Source of the DNA: Thiomicrospira pelophila DSM 1534
Lineage (GTDB): Bacteria > Pseudomonadota > Gammaproteobacteria > Thiomicrospirales > Thiomicrospiraceae
Reading direction: 5' to 3'
Length of the DNA: 64,000 nucleotides
NCBI RefSeq assembly: GCF_000711195.1
Contig: NZ_JOMR01000001.1
Location: 372,001 to 436,000, forward strand
The notes beneath the pieces are model-generated. The model made no database searches. It saw only the letters and a list, made by a program, of their open reading frames with translations, and was not told the DNA's origin. Shown here piece after piece: positions 1 through 7,950 of this stretch (the first letter of the stretch is position 1; the number at the start of each line of letters is the position of its first letter). The position numbers were made by a program, and so were the translations under genes.

Positions 1-879
1 AAATTAGGCTTACGTCCAGAACCTTTTGCAGCCGCAGCTTACCAGTTCTGGTTAGGTGGCGACTTCATTAAAAATGATGAACCACAAGGTAACCAAGTTT
101 TCGCACCAATGAAAAAGGTTATGCCTTTAGTGGTTGATGCGATGAAACGTGCACAAGACGAAACCGGTCAAGCCAAGTTGTTCTCTGCCAACATCACCGC
201 AGATGACCATTACGAAATGCTTTACCGCGCGGACTACATCCTAGAAGCCTTTGGTGAGTTTGCACAAAACGTTGCATTCCTAGTTGACGGCTATGTAGGT
301 GGTCCTGGCATGATTACAACCGCTCGTCGTAATTATCCTTCACAATACTTACATTATCACCGTGCAGGTCATGGTGCGATCACATCGCCATCTGCTAACC
401 GTGGTTACACCGCATTTGTTTTATCTAAAATCTCTCGTTTACAAGGGGCGTCAGGTATCCACGTGGGTACGATGGGCTTCGGTAAAATGGAAGGTGGCAA
501 CGAAGACAAAAATATTGCTTACATGATCGAGCGTGATGAGTGTCAAGGGCCATTCTTCTATCAAAAATGGAACGGCATGAAGCCAACCACGCCAATCATC
601 TCTGGCGGTATGAACGCACTTCGCCTACCGGGTTTCTTCAAAAACTTAGGTCACGGCAACATCATCAACACCTCTGGCGGTGGTTCATATGGCCACATCG
701 ACAGCCCAGCCGCCGGTGCGATTTCATTGCGCCAGTCTTATGAGTGTTGGAAGCAAGGGGCCGACCCAATCGAATTCGCGAAAGAACACAAAGAATTCGC
801 GCGTGCGTTTGAGTCCTTCCCTGCTGATGCTGACAAAATCTATCCAGGTTGGAGAGAAAAGTTAGGCGTTCATAAATAA
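1..879 (+). CDS. cbbM: Ribulose-1,5-bisphosphate carboxylase, form II (3' part)
   Basis: This is the last 292 codons of form II RuBisCO, the CO2-fixing enzyme of the Calvin cycle; the gene begins before the window. The reading frame is open from base 1, so the ATG at 109 is internal. Visible active-site parts are the carbamylated lysine with its metal ligands (Lys at 70-72, Asp at 76-78, Glu at 79-81, in FIKNDEPQG) and the mobile loop-6 lysine at 484-486 (FGKMEGG). The phosphate-binding [11 protein letters not shown] and [16 protein letters not shown] stretches follow. The form II assignment rests on resemblance to the Rhodospirillum-type sequence and on the absence of a cbbS gene after it. 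A terminator follows, then cbbQ and cbbO. Confidence 0.97.
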   Translation, partial: KLGLRPEPFAAAAYQFWLGGDFIKNDEPQGNQVFAPMKKVMPLVVDAMKRAQDETGQAKLFSANITADDHYEMLYRADYILEAFGEFAQNVAFLVDGYVGGPGMITTARRNYPSQYLHYHRAGHGAITSPSANRGYTAFVLSKISRLQGASGIHVGTMGFGKMEGGNEDKNIAYMIERDECQGPFFYQKWNGMKPTTPIISGGMNALRLPGFFKNLGHGNIINTSGGGSYGHIDSPAAGAISLRQSYECWKQGADPIEFAKEHKEFARAFESFPADADKIYPGWREKLGVHK

Positions 880-897
880 GCATCGCTTAAGCTAGTT

Positions 898-926
898 AAA
901 AACCCCTGTTAAATTCAGGGGTTTTT
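898..926 (+). terminator. Rho-independent terminator after cbbM
   Basis: An 11-bp stem (AAAAACCCCTG with CAGGGGTTTTT) around a 7-nt loop ends in a T run, 19 nt after the cbbM stop. It separates cbbM from cbbQ-cbbO, so the activase genes depend on read-through or on their own promoter. Confidence 0.9.
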
Positions 927-984
927 GCTATCCCCTATCCCAATATTTCATTGTTAATCAACCATAGGTTGTTTTTATTAAAGC

Positions 985-996
985 ACCAGGCCTGGT
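985..996. repeat. 12-bp palindrome ACCAGGCCTGGT, copy 1
   Basis: Exact intergenic copy between the cbbM terminator and cbbQ, extended to 14 bp (984-997). It starts 105 nt after the cbbM stop. Confidence 0.95.
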
Positions 997-1039
997 GGTT
1001 TAATAAAAGTAACTTCATCGTATTTTAAGAGGTCAGGTC

Positions 1040-1840
1040 ATGGATATTCGCCAATATAACATCGAAAAAGAACCGTTTTACCAAGCACAGAACAACGAGG
1101 TTTCGTTATACCAAGCCGCTTATAATGCGCGTCTCCCGGTGATGGTTAAAGGTCCAACCGGTTGTGGTAAATCGCGTTTTATTGAACACATGGCTTGGAA
1201 ATTGGGCAAACCATTAATCACCGTATCATGTAACGAAGACATTACAGCGTCTGATTTAGTTGGTCGTTTTTTATTAGACTCGAGCGGCACACGTTGGGTA
1301 GACGGACCTTTAACTATGGCCGCACGTCATGGCGCGATTTGTTATTTAGATGAAGTGGTCGAAGCACGTCAAGATACGATGGTGGTAATTCACGCGTTAA
1401 CCGATCACCGTCGTGAATTGTCATTAGATAAAAAAGGCGAGCTAGTTAAAGCCCACCCAGATTTTCAATTAGTGATCTCTTACAATCCGGGTTATCAGAG
1501 CTTGATGAAGGACTTAAAGCAATCAACCAAACAACGTTTCTGCGCGCTAGATTTTGATTATGCCCCGGCTTATGTCGAAGCCGAAATTTTGGTCAAAGAA
1601 TCTGGCGTGGAGTTGGAGGTCGCGAAAAAATTGGTTCAAATTGGTGAAGCCGCACGTAATTTAAAAGGCCACGGTCTGGACGAAGGTATTTCAACACGTT
1701 TGATGGTCTATGCGGCCACGCTGATTGCGCAGGGTGTTGAAAAGCAAGATGCTTGTCGTATGGCATTGGTTCGCCCGATTACCGACGATGCGGATATCCG
1801 TGAAACCTTGGATAATGCCATTAATATGGTTTTTGCTTAA
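1040..1840 (+). CDS. cbbQ: RuBisCO activase AAA+ ATPase CbbQ
   Basis: CbbQ is the AAA+ ATPase of the CbbQO-type RuBisCO activase, which removes inhibitory sugar phosphates from RuBisCO. At 266 aa it has the usual family length. The Walker A motif GPTGCGKS is at residues 38-45 and a Walker B ICYLDE at about 100-105. The C-terminal third matches the CbbQ/NirQ/NorQ pattern (STRLMVYAATLI). NorQ-type paralogues are the alternative, but the position between cbbM and cbbO makes CbbQ the clear call. An AGAGG ribosome site lies 7 nt before the ATG. Confidence 0.96.
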   Translation: MDIRQYNIEKEPFYQAQNNEVSLYQAAYNARLPVMVKGPTGCGKSRFIEHMAWKLGKPLITVSCNEDITASDLVGRFLLDSSGTRWVDGPLTMAARHGAICYLDEVVEARQDTMVVIHALTDHRRELSLDKKGELVKAHPDFQLVISYNPGYQSLMKDLKQSTKQRFCALDFDYAPAYVEAEILVKESGVELEVAKKLVQIGEAARNLKGHGLDEGISTRLMVYAATLIAQGVEKQDACRMALVRPITDDADIRETLDNAINMVFA

Positions 1841-1854
1841 CTCCTTTTGAACCT

Positions 1855-1901
1855 CAAACACACAAAGAGCGGAAGTCACGCACTTAATCCTCGTGTGTTT
1901 G
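1855..1901. repeat. Inverted repeat between cbbQ and cbbO
   Basis: Perfect 9-bp arms CAAACACAC (1855-1863) and GTGTGTTTG (1893-1901) are separated by 29 nt in the short gap between cbbQ and cbbO. In mRNA this could form a hairpin just before the cbbO start and tune the CbbQ:CbbO ratio. No T run follows, so it is not a standard terminator. Confidence 0.5.
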
Positions 1902-1908
1902 TGCCTCT

Positions 1909-4185
1909 GTGGTGAAAAACATGACGCTAGAATTACTTGAAACCTACCGAAAGCAACTCAACTGTGGCTTTGAGCAGGTTCAGCAACTTTTCCCCCAATG
2001 TGTCGTACAGGCTCGGGAATGTTTGTCGGAAGCTGGCTTAAATATCTATCTAGAAAAAGCTCAGCTACTTTGCAAAATGGGACGTGGCGCGGAGCCGGCC
2101 ATTATATATCTAGACGAAATGCCCAGCATTGCTAGTCATTTAGGTGAAACTTCGCTGAGTGCTGTAGCCGACTATGCCTATAAATTGGCGCGCAGCCCAA
2201 ACAGTAAAGCCATCGTGCCCTTTTTGCAAAGCTTGGCCTCCCTTAACCGCCGTATTGACCAAGTCGAACAGCTCAACGAATATCTGGCGATGCTGGATGA
2301 TTTTATTGATCGCACTCAAACCGTGATTCATGGCCACCAGTCGATGTATGAAAGCAAAGGCCTGATCCCGATGTTGGACAAGGTTCCATTTTTAGTGGGC
2401 AAGCTTACGTTGGATGGATTAAGACGTTGGATGGATTACGGCATTAGAAATTACCAACATTTTCCAGATCAACAAGCTGAATATTTTGCGCTGCAATCCG
2501 CCGATTCTAAAAACATCATGCAACGCGAGCGTCATGGCGTCGTGTTTAAAGATGTCGAACGCCAGTTGGATATGTTACAAAGTGCGTTATGGAATCAAGA
2601 ACGCATGTTTGTGAGTTTTTCGACTGCCTTTGATCAAATCAAAAAACCGATTCCCTATATTGAAGAAGATGCCATGCGTGTGCCGGATATGTACGATGAT
2701 TTAAATGGCGTGTCGGGTTTAGATCGTTATCGCGCCATGCTGATGCATATGATGGCCCATTACACCTGGTCAAAACCCAGCATCGGTGACAACATGGCGC
2801 CGCAAGTACAATTGTTCCTTGAACTGTTCGAAGATTGTCGCGTCGATAGCTTAGCCATTGCGCGTTTTCCCGGTTTAAAAAAGTTATTTCTGTCTTTGCA
2901 CCCGATCCCAGTTGAAGGAAGTTGTGATGAGAGCCAAGAGTCCTGCTTGCGTTATCGTTCAACTCGTTTATCGCGCGCTTTACTAGATGCGGACTTTAAG
3001 CCTAATGATGCGCTCATTGAAAATATGGTCGAACAGTTTAATCAAGTGATGCAAAAAGGCGAAAATTCGAGCATAGAAGACCTGCGCGATCTAGCGACGC
3101 ATTATTTTGTTAAAAGTCGTAAACAAACGGATAGCTTGCCCAATCTGTATTTTACCGATACCGAAATTTCCTATCGTGATGACAACCGCTATTTATGGGT
3201 GTTCCATGAAGAAGGCGACGAAGCTGATGATACGGTTGAAAATGAATACAAACCAGACGATCAAGACCGAGAAATTGATCAAGATGGCGGCTTGCCACCA
3301 CGTCATTACGACGAATGGGATTACATTAGTGAAACCTATCGGCCTGAGTGGACCACCGTTTATGAAAGATTGCATCCAGCCGGTGACGCCAACAAAATTG
3401 ACAGCTTGCTGGCTAAACATGCCGGCCTGGTCAAACAGCTTAAGCGTGTCATTGAAATGCTCAAACCGCAAAATAAAGTGCGCGTGCGTTTTCAAGAAGA
3501 AGGCGACGAGCTCGACTTAGATGTCGCAATACGCTCACTCATCGACTACAAAAGTGGCTCACAACCTGACCCGCGCATTAACACCAGCCACACGCCAGAT
3601 GGTCGCTCCATTTCGGTCATGTTGCTGGTGGATATGTCTGAATCTTTAAATCAACGTGTTGCAGGTACCGATCAAACCTTACTTGAACTCAGTCAAGAAG
3701 CTTTGGCCTTATTGGCTTGGGCGGTTGAGCAATTAGGTGATCCGTTTGCGATTGCGGGCTTTAGTTCAGATACCCGTCACGAAGTGCGATACCAGCACAT
3801 CAAAGGCTATAGCGAACATTGGTCAGAGCCGGTTAAATCACGCATCGCCGCGATGCAAGCGGGTTATTCCACTCGAATGGGCGCAGCGATGCGTCACGCC
3901 GCGCATTATTTATCCGCGCAACAAACCGATAAAAAACTCATGCTAATTCTAACGGATGGCGAGCCTGCGGATATTGATGTCAAAGATCCCAAAATGCTGA
4001 TTCAAGACAGCAAACAGGCGGTCACAGAGTTGGCCAATCAAGGCATCTACACCTACTGCATTAACATGGACCCAAAAGCCGATGAATATGTAGCGGACAT
4101 TTTTGGTAACCACTATGCCATTATCGACAAGCTCGAACGTCTACCCGAACAGTTACCTAAATTATTTATCAATTTGACGCAGTAA
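1909..4185 (+). CDS. cbbO: RuBisCO activase adaptor CbbO (von Willebrand A domain)
   Basis: CbbO is the large partner of CbbQ; its von Willebrand A (VWA) domain is known in the family to dock the ATPase ring onto RuBisCO. The protein is about 754-758 aa. The N-terminal two thirds is the helical CbbO/NorD-type region with an acidic segment near residues 435-455. The C-terminal VWA domain (about 565-750) has a metal-ion-dependent adhesion site DMSES and a later LILTDGEPAD. GTG codons at 1909 and 1912 and an ATG at 1921 are all possible starts; none has a convincing ribosome site, and I favour ATG 1921. It follows cbbQ by 68-80 nt. Confidence 0.94.
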   Translation: MVKNMTLELLETYRKQLNCGFEQVQQLFPQCVVQARECLSEAGLNIYLEKAQLLCKMGRGAEPAIIYLDEMPSIASHLGETSLSAVADYAYKLARSPNSKAIVPFLQSLASLNRRIDQVEQLNEYLAMLDDFIDRTQTVIHGHQSMYESKGLIPMLDKVPFLVGKLTLDGLRRWMDYGIRNYQHFPDQQAEYFALQSADSKNIMQRERHGVVFKDVERQLDMLQSALWNQERMFVSFSTAFDQIKKPIPYIEEDAMRVPDMYDDLNGVSGLDRYRAMLMHMMAHYTWSKPSIGDNMAPQVQLFLELFEDCRVDSLAIARFPGLKKLFLSLHPIPVEGSCDESQESCLRYRSTRLSRALLDADFKPNDALIENMVEQFNQVMQKGENSSIEDLRDLATHYFVKSRKQTDSLPNLYFTDTEISYRDDNRYLWVFHEEGDEADDTVENEYKPDDQDREIDQDGGLPPRHYDEWDYISETYRPEWTTVYERLHPAGDANKIDSLLAKHAGLVKQLKRVIEMLKPQNKVRVRFQEEGDELDLDVAIRSLIDYKSGSQPDPRINTSHTPDGRSISVMLLVDMSESLNQRVAGTDQTLLELSQEALALLAWAVEQLGDPFAIAGFSSDTRHEVRYQHIKGYSEHWSEPVKSRIAAMQAGYSTRMGAAMRHAAHYLSAQQTDKKLMLILTDGEPADIDVKDPKMLIQDSKQAVTELANQGIYTYCINMDPKADEYVADIFGNHYAIIDKLERLPEQLPKLFINLTQ

Positions 4186-4195
4186 GTCTATAATC

Positions 4196-4207
4196 ACCAG
4201 GCTTGGT
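4196..4207. repeat. Palindrome variant ACCAGGCTTGGT
   Basis: One-mismatch copy of the repeated 12-mer, 10 nt after the cbbO stop and just before the ribosome site of the next gene. Confidence 0.7.
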
Positions 4208-4225
4208 GATGAATAGGAGAGAACC

Positions 4226-4486
4226 ATGTGTTTAGTAATGTTAGCCGTGGCGGTTTTGTTGTTGGTGGTTTATCTAGATAGTCATTTAATGAATTGGCAT
4301 TTGGTTGAAAAACTGGATGCGCATAGTCAGATTACGTTGGCGATGGGTTGGGAAATGATTCCGGCTTTTTGGCCGTTGATTTTACTCACGGTATTCGCGA
4401 CCTTATTGGTGGTATTGATTTATCAGCGCTTGGTGAATAAACGTTCATTAGGTTGCTCAACCTGTCCGACGGATTCGAATGAGTGA
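4226..4486 (+). CDS. Small membrane protein downstream of cbbO
   Basis: An 86-aa protein of unknown function. Two hydrophobic segments are visible, at about residues 1-16 and 48-68, joined by a polar stretch. The tail carries two cysteines in CSTC. A strong AGGAGA ribosome site precedes the ATG by 6 nt. It lies 40 nt after cbbO in the same direction and could be cotranscribed with the activase genes. I do not recognise the family. Confidence 0.75.
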   Translation: MCLVMLAVAVLLLVVYLDSHLMNWHLVEKLDAHSQITLAMGWEMIPAFWPLILLTVFATLLVVLIYQRLVNKRSLGCSTCPTDSNE

Positions 4487-4527
4487 GTCTAATATTTTAT
4501 TTTGCCCTCTTGAAAAATATTAAATAA

Positions 4528-4560
4528 GGAATAAAAATATCGTGTAGGTGGATTTATTCC
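4528..4560. promoter_or_regulatory. Inverted repeat and possible heat-shock promoter upstream of hsp20
   Basis: Arms GGAATAAA (4528-4535) and TTTATTCC (4553-4560) are a perfect 8-bp inverted repeat 36 nt before the hsp20 start. A CTTGAAA resembling a sigma-32 -35 box is at 4509-4515, but no good -10 box follows. It is not a CIRCE element. Confidence 0.35.
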
Positions 4561-4596
4561 ATTTGATTCAATCACTTAATTTCATGGGGGTGAAAT

Positions 4597-5157
4597 ATGG
4601 AACTAAGTAAAATCAATCCTTGGAACTGGTTTAAACATGAAGAGCCAAATGCTTCTCAACAAGCTATTCCAGTTAAACATAAAGATTACCCTTCTCAAAC
4701 CGGGTTGTCGGATATTTGGCAGTTACACCGCGAAATGGATCGGTTATTCGATCAGGCCTTTCATGGTTTTGGTTTGCCGACTCGTCGCTTAAACTCGCTG
4801 TTTTCGGCCAATAATCAGGCGGCTTTTCGACCTAACTTGAATGTGGCAAGTGACGATAAGCAATATACGGTTTCACTCGAAGCACCAGGCCTGGTGCAAG
4901 AGGATATTAAGCTTGAACTGAAAGGCCAGACCTTGTTTATTCAAGGGGAAAAGCGTTTAGAGAAAGAAGATAAGGATCAGCATTATTATCGAATCGAGCG
5001 CAGTTATGGTCAGTTTCAACGCACCTTAGACCTGCCGGATGATGTGGTGTTGGATAAGATTGAAGCCAGTATGAAAGATGGGGTACTAACCGTGGTTTTG
5101 CCAAGAGATGGTCAAGCCCCGAAAAATGGCCACCGACAAATTCCGATCAAGACCTAA
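4597..5157 (+). CDS. Small heat-shock protein, Hsp20/alpha-crystallin family
   Basis: An ATP-independent holdase chaperone of the cytoplasm, 186 aa. The N-terminal arm (1-75) contains a DIWQLHREMDRLFDQAF segment typical of bacterial Hsp20. The alpha-crystallin domain spans about residues 78-172 and closes with the conserved MKDGVLTVVLPR (AxxxxGVLxxxxP-type signature). The start is supported by a GGGGGTGA ribosome site 5 nt upstream. The palindrome copy at 4884 encodes Ala-Pro-Gly-Leu-Val at the place where Hsp20 proteins usually have APG followed by a short hydrophobic pair, so the 12-mer fits a family motif. A terminator follows. Confidence 0.95.
   Translation: MELSKINPWNWFKHEEPNASQQAIPVKHKDYPSQTGLSDIWQLHREMDRLFDQAFHGFGLPTRRLNSLFSANNQAAFRPNLNVASDDKQYTVSLEAPGLVQEDIKLELKGQTLFIQGEKRLEKEDKDQHYYRIERSYGQFQRTLDLPDDVVLDKIEASMKDGVLTVVLPRDGQAPKNGHRQIPIKT
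4884..4895. repeat. 12-bp palindrome, copy 2 (in hsp20)
   Basis: Exact copy inside hsp20, read as xxA-CCA-GGC-CTG-GTx (Pro-Gly-Leu-Val). Confidence 0.95.
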
Positions 5158-5160
5158 ATA

Positions 5161-5188
5161 AAAAAGCCGTGTTATTACACGGCTTTTT
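5161..5188. terminator. Bidirectional terminator between hsp20 and hisI
   Basis: An 11-bp stem AAAAAGCCGTG / CACGGCTTTTT with a 6-nt loop sits directly after the hsp20 stop. It touches the hisI stop codon (5188-5190 on the minus strand), so it can serve both convergent genes. Confidence 0.88.
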
Positions 5189-5637
5189 TAGTGCGAATGG
5201 TGTTTGTAGAGTTCAGCCGGGTCTATTATTGGGTCGGTTAAGATTTCAATTTTGTCGTCTTTAATCGCATTGTAAAAACAGTTTGCACGGCCGCTGTGGC
5301 AGGCTGGTCCAGTTTGGTCGACCAACAATAGTAAGGTATCGCCATCGCAGTCCAAACGGGCTTCTTTAAGCGTTTGGATTTGACCAGAAGCTTCACCTTT
5401 GCGCCAGTAGTTTTGGCGTGAGCGCGACCAATAACAAACACGTCCGGTTTGTAAGGTTTCTTCGAGTGCGGCCAAGTTCATATAAGCCAGCATTAAGACT
5501 TCACCCGTATCGTGTTGCTGTGCTATGGCTGGCATTAAACCATCGGCATCAAATTTTAAATGGGTTTTGAGTTGTGCCCAGTCAAACTGATCACCTTTTT
5601 TGGCGTGCTCTAAACTTAAAAAATTGAGTTCCGACAT
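5188..5637 (-). CDS. hisI: Phosphoribosyl-AMP cyclohydrolase (HisI)
   Basis: Opens the adenine ring of phosphoribosyl-AMP in the third step of histidine synthesis; cytoplasmic, Zn/Mg dependent. The 149-aa protein has the diagnostic YWSRSRQNYWRKGEASG, then DCDGD and a metal-binding ACHSGRANCF. There is no C-terminal HisE pyrophosphohydrolase domain, so this is the single-domain form. It lies 14 nt downstream of the exonuclease gene on the same strand and may be cotranscribed with it; no other his gene is present here. Confidence 0.95.
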   Translation of the reverse strand: MSELNFLSLEHAKKGDQFDWAQLKTHLKFDADGLMPAIAQQHDTGEVLMLAYMNLAALEETLQTGRVCYWSRSRQNYWRKGEASGQIQTLKEARLDCDGDTLLLLVDQTGPACHSGRANCFYNAIKDDKIEILTDPIIDPAELYKHHSH

Positions 5638-5651
5638 GACTAACCTTTGTG

Positions 5652-6734
5652 TTATTTGCGTTTTGCGTTGGCAAAAGCCTGGGCAAATAAATTATTGCTG
5701 ACGGCTTTTTTCTCGGTTGGCGAGGGTTTTTTCTCATTGATTTGTGAGTTACGCCCGAGTTTTAACATAGCTAGCATCAGCTCAGCCGTCGCGCGCGCAT
5801 CCGCTAACGCATCGTGCGCATCACCCGGAAATGGCTGGCCTAGTACTTTTTCATAAGCGACTGTTAGCTTCGGGGTTTTCCAGAACCAATACATGCGCTC
5901 AGAATGCCAGCGCATCGCACCGACCAATTCTTTGCTGAGTTCGGCGACATCTAACCATTTGTTGTAGTCGAGCTCGAACTCGAGCATTTTCTTATTCGCC
6001 GAGTTTTGTAAATAGGCAAAGTCACTTTCGGTGCTGTAGGCCAGGATAATATCAGCTTCAAGTAATACCTTGTGAATCTCATCCCAACACTGTGCGAACA
6101 ACGGCGCTTCTTGCACCATTTCAGTTGAAATGTTGTGCTTTTCATTTTCAGGAATGTCATAACCTGGGTTGATCAGCTGGTTTAGGATTTCTTTACCGTC
6201 TAAATCGCAGATCGAAATTTGGATGACATCGGCTTCGGGATTGGTCGAAATATCGGTGGCTTCTATATCCAAGCACAATACACGTTTACCTTTAAGGTCT
6301 TTATCATGTTGTTTAAGCTTGAATAACGCATCATTACGGTTTTCTTTGATCAGTGGAATCACTTCAGATTGAGTGAATTCGCTGATTAAGGCTTCAATCG
6401 CCAACTGAGCTTTATTCATGGAACGAGTTAATGCAGCCCGTACGGTTTCATCTTCAGACGCACGTTGAATAAATTCTTCGCAGCTGACGACTTCATCTTC
6501 AGCAATGATGAGTTGATCTAATGCGGTATGCGCAATTTTTTTGGTGTTGTAATCAAACTGTTCTAGGGGCGGAATGCGTAGACCAGCAGATAGTAGAGCT
6601 TTTTCACCTTTTGCCGGAGAGGCTACGAGCTGAACGCCTTTGATATCCAGTCCATCGGAGGCCGTTACGGCAACAATGTATTCTTTTAAAGGTTGGTTAC
6701 GTTTATCAAATAAAATCAGTTGCGCTTGGCTCAT
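5652..6734 (-). CDS. DEDDh-type 3'-5' exonuclease domain protein
   Basis: A 360-aa protein with a DnaQ/RNase T-like exonuclease domain at about residues 150-322. The acidic catalytic set is visible: Asp156 and Glu158 in CLDIEATD, Asp238 in STESDF, and His307 with Asp312 in HDALADARAT. It presumably degrades DNA or RNA from the 3' end; the substrate cannot be told from sequence. The first 150 residues form an additional domain that I do not recognise, and the last 35 are basic and low-complexity. It precedes hisI. Confidence 0.85.
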   Translation of the reverse strand: MSQAQLILFDKRNQPLKEYIVAVTASDGLDIKGVQLVASPAKGEKALLSAGLRIPPLEQFDYNTKKIAHTALDQLIIAEDEVVSCEEFIQRASEDETVRAALTRSMNKAQLAIEALISEFTQSEVIPLIKENRNDALFKLKQHDKDLKGKRVLCLDIEATDISTNPEADVIQISICDLDGKEILNQLINPGYDIPENEKHNISTEMVQEAPLFAQCWDEIHKVLLEADIILAYSTESDFAYLQNSANKKMLEFELDYNKWLDVAELSKELVGAMRWHSERMYWFWKTPKLTVAYEKVLGQPFPGDAHDALADARATAELMLAMLKLGRNSQINEKKPSPTEKKAVSNNLFAQAFANAKRK

Positions 6735-6823
6735 AATGGTGGGATTCAGCTTAAGTGTAAAAAACCGTCATTTTATCAGTAAGGGGTGAGTTTGTCGGGT
6801 TTTTTACAGACGTGTCGGACACC

Positions 6824-6835
6824 ACCAGGCCTGGT
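6824..6835. repeat. 12-bp palindrome, copy 3
   Basis: Intergenic exact copy extended to 18 bp (ACCACCAGGCCTGGTGGT, 6821-6838), 18 nt beyond the mrpG stop on the minus strand. Confidence 0.95.
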
Positions 6836-6853
6836 GGTGACGAGAAAGGGTAT

Positions 6854-7183
6854 TTAGAAGCGTTCTGCTTCAGTAACGTTTTTGGTGCGCTCGACTTGTT
6901 TGAGTTTGATGTGCAGGGCTGCCTTGGCCATCAAATGCGCACTAACTGGTGCGGTGATAAAGAGAAAGAGCGTGATCAATATTTCATGCAGACTGGCATG
7001 GTCTGTTTTAAATGTAAAATAAAGTGCAGAAGCCAATAAAATCGCGCCTACACCTAAAGTGGTGGCTTTTGTTGGGCCGTGTAAACGCATAAAAAAATCC
7101 GGCAGTTTGTATAAACCCACCGAACCTACCAGGGTAAAAAATGCGCCGATTAATACCAGCAAAGCTAAAATCCATTCCAACAT
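6854..7183 (-). CDS. mrpG: Mrp Na+/H+ antiporter subunit G
   Basis: A small inner-membrane subunit (109 aa, three hydrophobic helices) of the multi-subunit Mrp/Mnh cation/proton antiporter. The typical MrpG pattern is seen: an N-terminal helix followed by LYKLPDFFMRLHGPTKATTLG, then two further helices. It is the last gene of the operon mrpABCDEFG, 9 nt after mrpF. The C-terminal 20 residues are polar. Confidence 0.93.
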   Translation of the reverse strand: MLEWILALLVLIGAFFTLVGSVGLYKLPDFFMRLHGPTKATTLGVGAILLASALYFTFKTDHASLHEILITLFLFITAPVSAHLMAKAALHIKLKQVERTKNVTEAERF

Positions 7184-7192
7184 ATTGCTTCC

Positions 7193-7462
7193 TTATTCCA
7201 TGATATCGCCGCGTAATAGGTATTTGCTTAGAGCCACTGTGCCCACAAACCCCATCACCGCAATTAACAGTGCGGCCTCAAAGTAGAGCGCGCTTCCTAA
7301 GTGGAGCCCGAGCAAAATGAGAAGCGCAATGGCGTTAATATAAAGCGTGTCTAACGCTAAGATACGATCAGGAAGATCTGGCCCTTTGACTAAACGAACC
7401 AAGCTAAGAACCAGCGCTAAGCTGACCAGTGCAAATGCAATCGGTAAAACCGTGGCTAGCAT
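7193..7462 (-). CDS. mrpF: Mrp Na+/H+ antiporter subunit F
   Basis: An 89-aa, three-helix subunit of the Mrp antiporter. The conserved RLVKGPDLPDRILALDTLYINAIALL is the hallmark of MrpF/MnhF. Its start overlaps the 3' end of mrpE by 7 nt, which suggests coupled translation. Confidence 0.94.
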   Translation of the reverse strand: MLATVLPIAFALVSLALVLSLVRLVKGPDLPDRILALDTLYINAIALLILLGLHLGSALYFEAALLIAVMGFVGTVALSKYLLRGDIME

Positions 7463-7950
7463 GATACAAATACCTCCATCAGTGGTTTTTCATAACGCTG
7501 TTTGATTTCATGAGTGGTCGCTTCAATATCTTCAACATGCAAGCCATGCACCAATAGCTGACGCTTGTCGGCTGATAAATCACAAGATACGGTACCCGGT
7601 GTTAATGAAATGGTGTTGGCCAACAAGCTGATACCAATTGGGCTGGTTATATCTAAGTCAATACAGATAAAGCTGGGTTGTAAGCGCTCATTTTTACCCA
7701 AGATTAGCTTAGCAACAGTAAAGTTGGCCACCAAAATATCCCATAACACCACCAGGATAAACTTGAGCAAGGTAAGTGGTTTATGAAGGCAAATCTTTTC
7801 AGGCCAAAAGCTGGAGGTTAGCCATGGAATAAAGGTCGCCAACATAAAGCCTAAAACAATATGCCCGGCCGACATGGTGTTGTTAAGCAATAACCAGGTA
7901 GCCCAAAGAACCAACATTAAGATTGGATGCGGAAACAGTTTCTTAATCAT
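7456..7950 (-). CDS. mrpE: Mrp Na+/H+ antiporter subunit E
   Basis: A 164-aa membrane subunit of the Mrp antiporter. Two N-terminal hydrophobic segments (about 8-50) are followed by a third near 60-80 and a soluble C-terminal domain containing NTISLTPGTVSCDLSADKRQLLVHGL, the MrpE signature. It shares one base with the mrpD stop and overlaps mrpF by 7 nt. Confidence 0.94.
   Translation of the reverse strand: MIKKLFPHPILMLVLWATWLLLNNTMSAGHIVLGFMLATFIPWLTSSFWPEKICLHKPLTLLKFILVVLWDILVANFTVAKLILGKNERLQPSFICIDLDITSPIGISLLANTISLTPGTVSCDLSADKRQLLVHGLHVEDIEATTHEIKQRYEKPLMEVFVSC

Noticed and set aside
4500-4596. CIRCE (HrcA) operator before hsp20
   Set aside because: The inverted repeat sequence does not match TTAGCACTC-N9-GAGTGCTAA.
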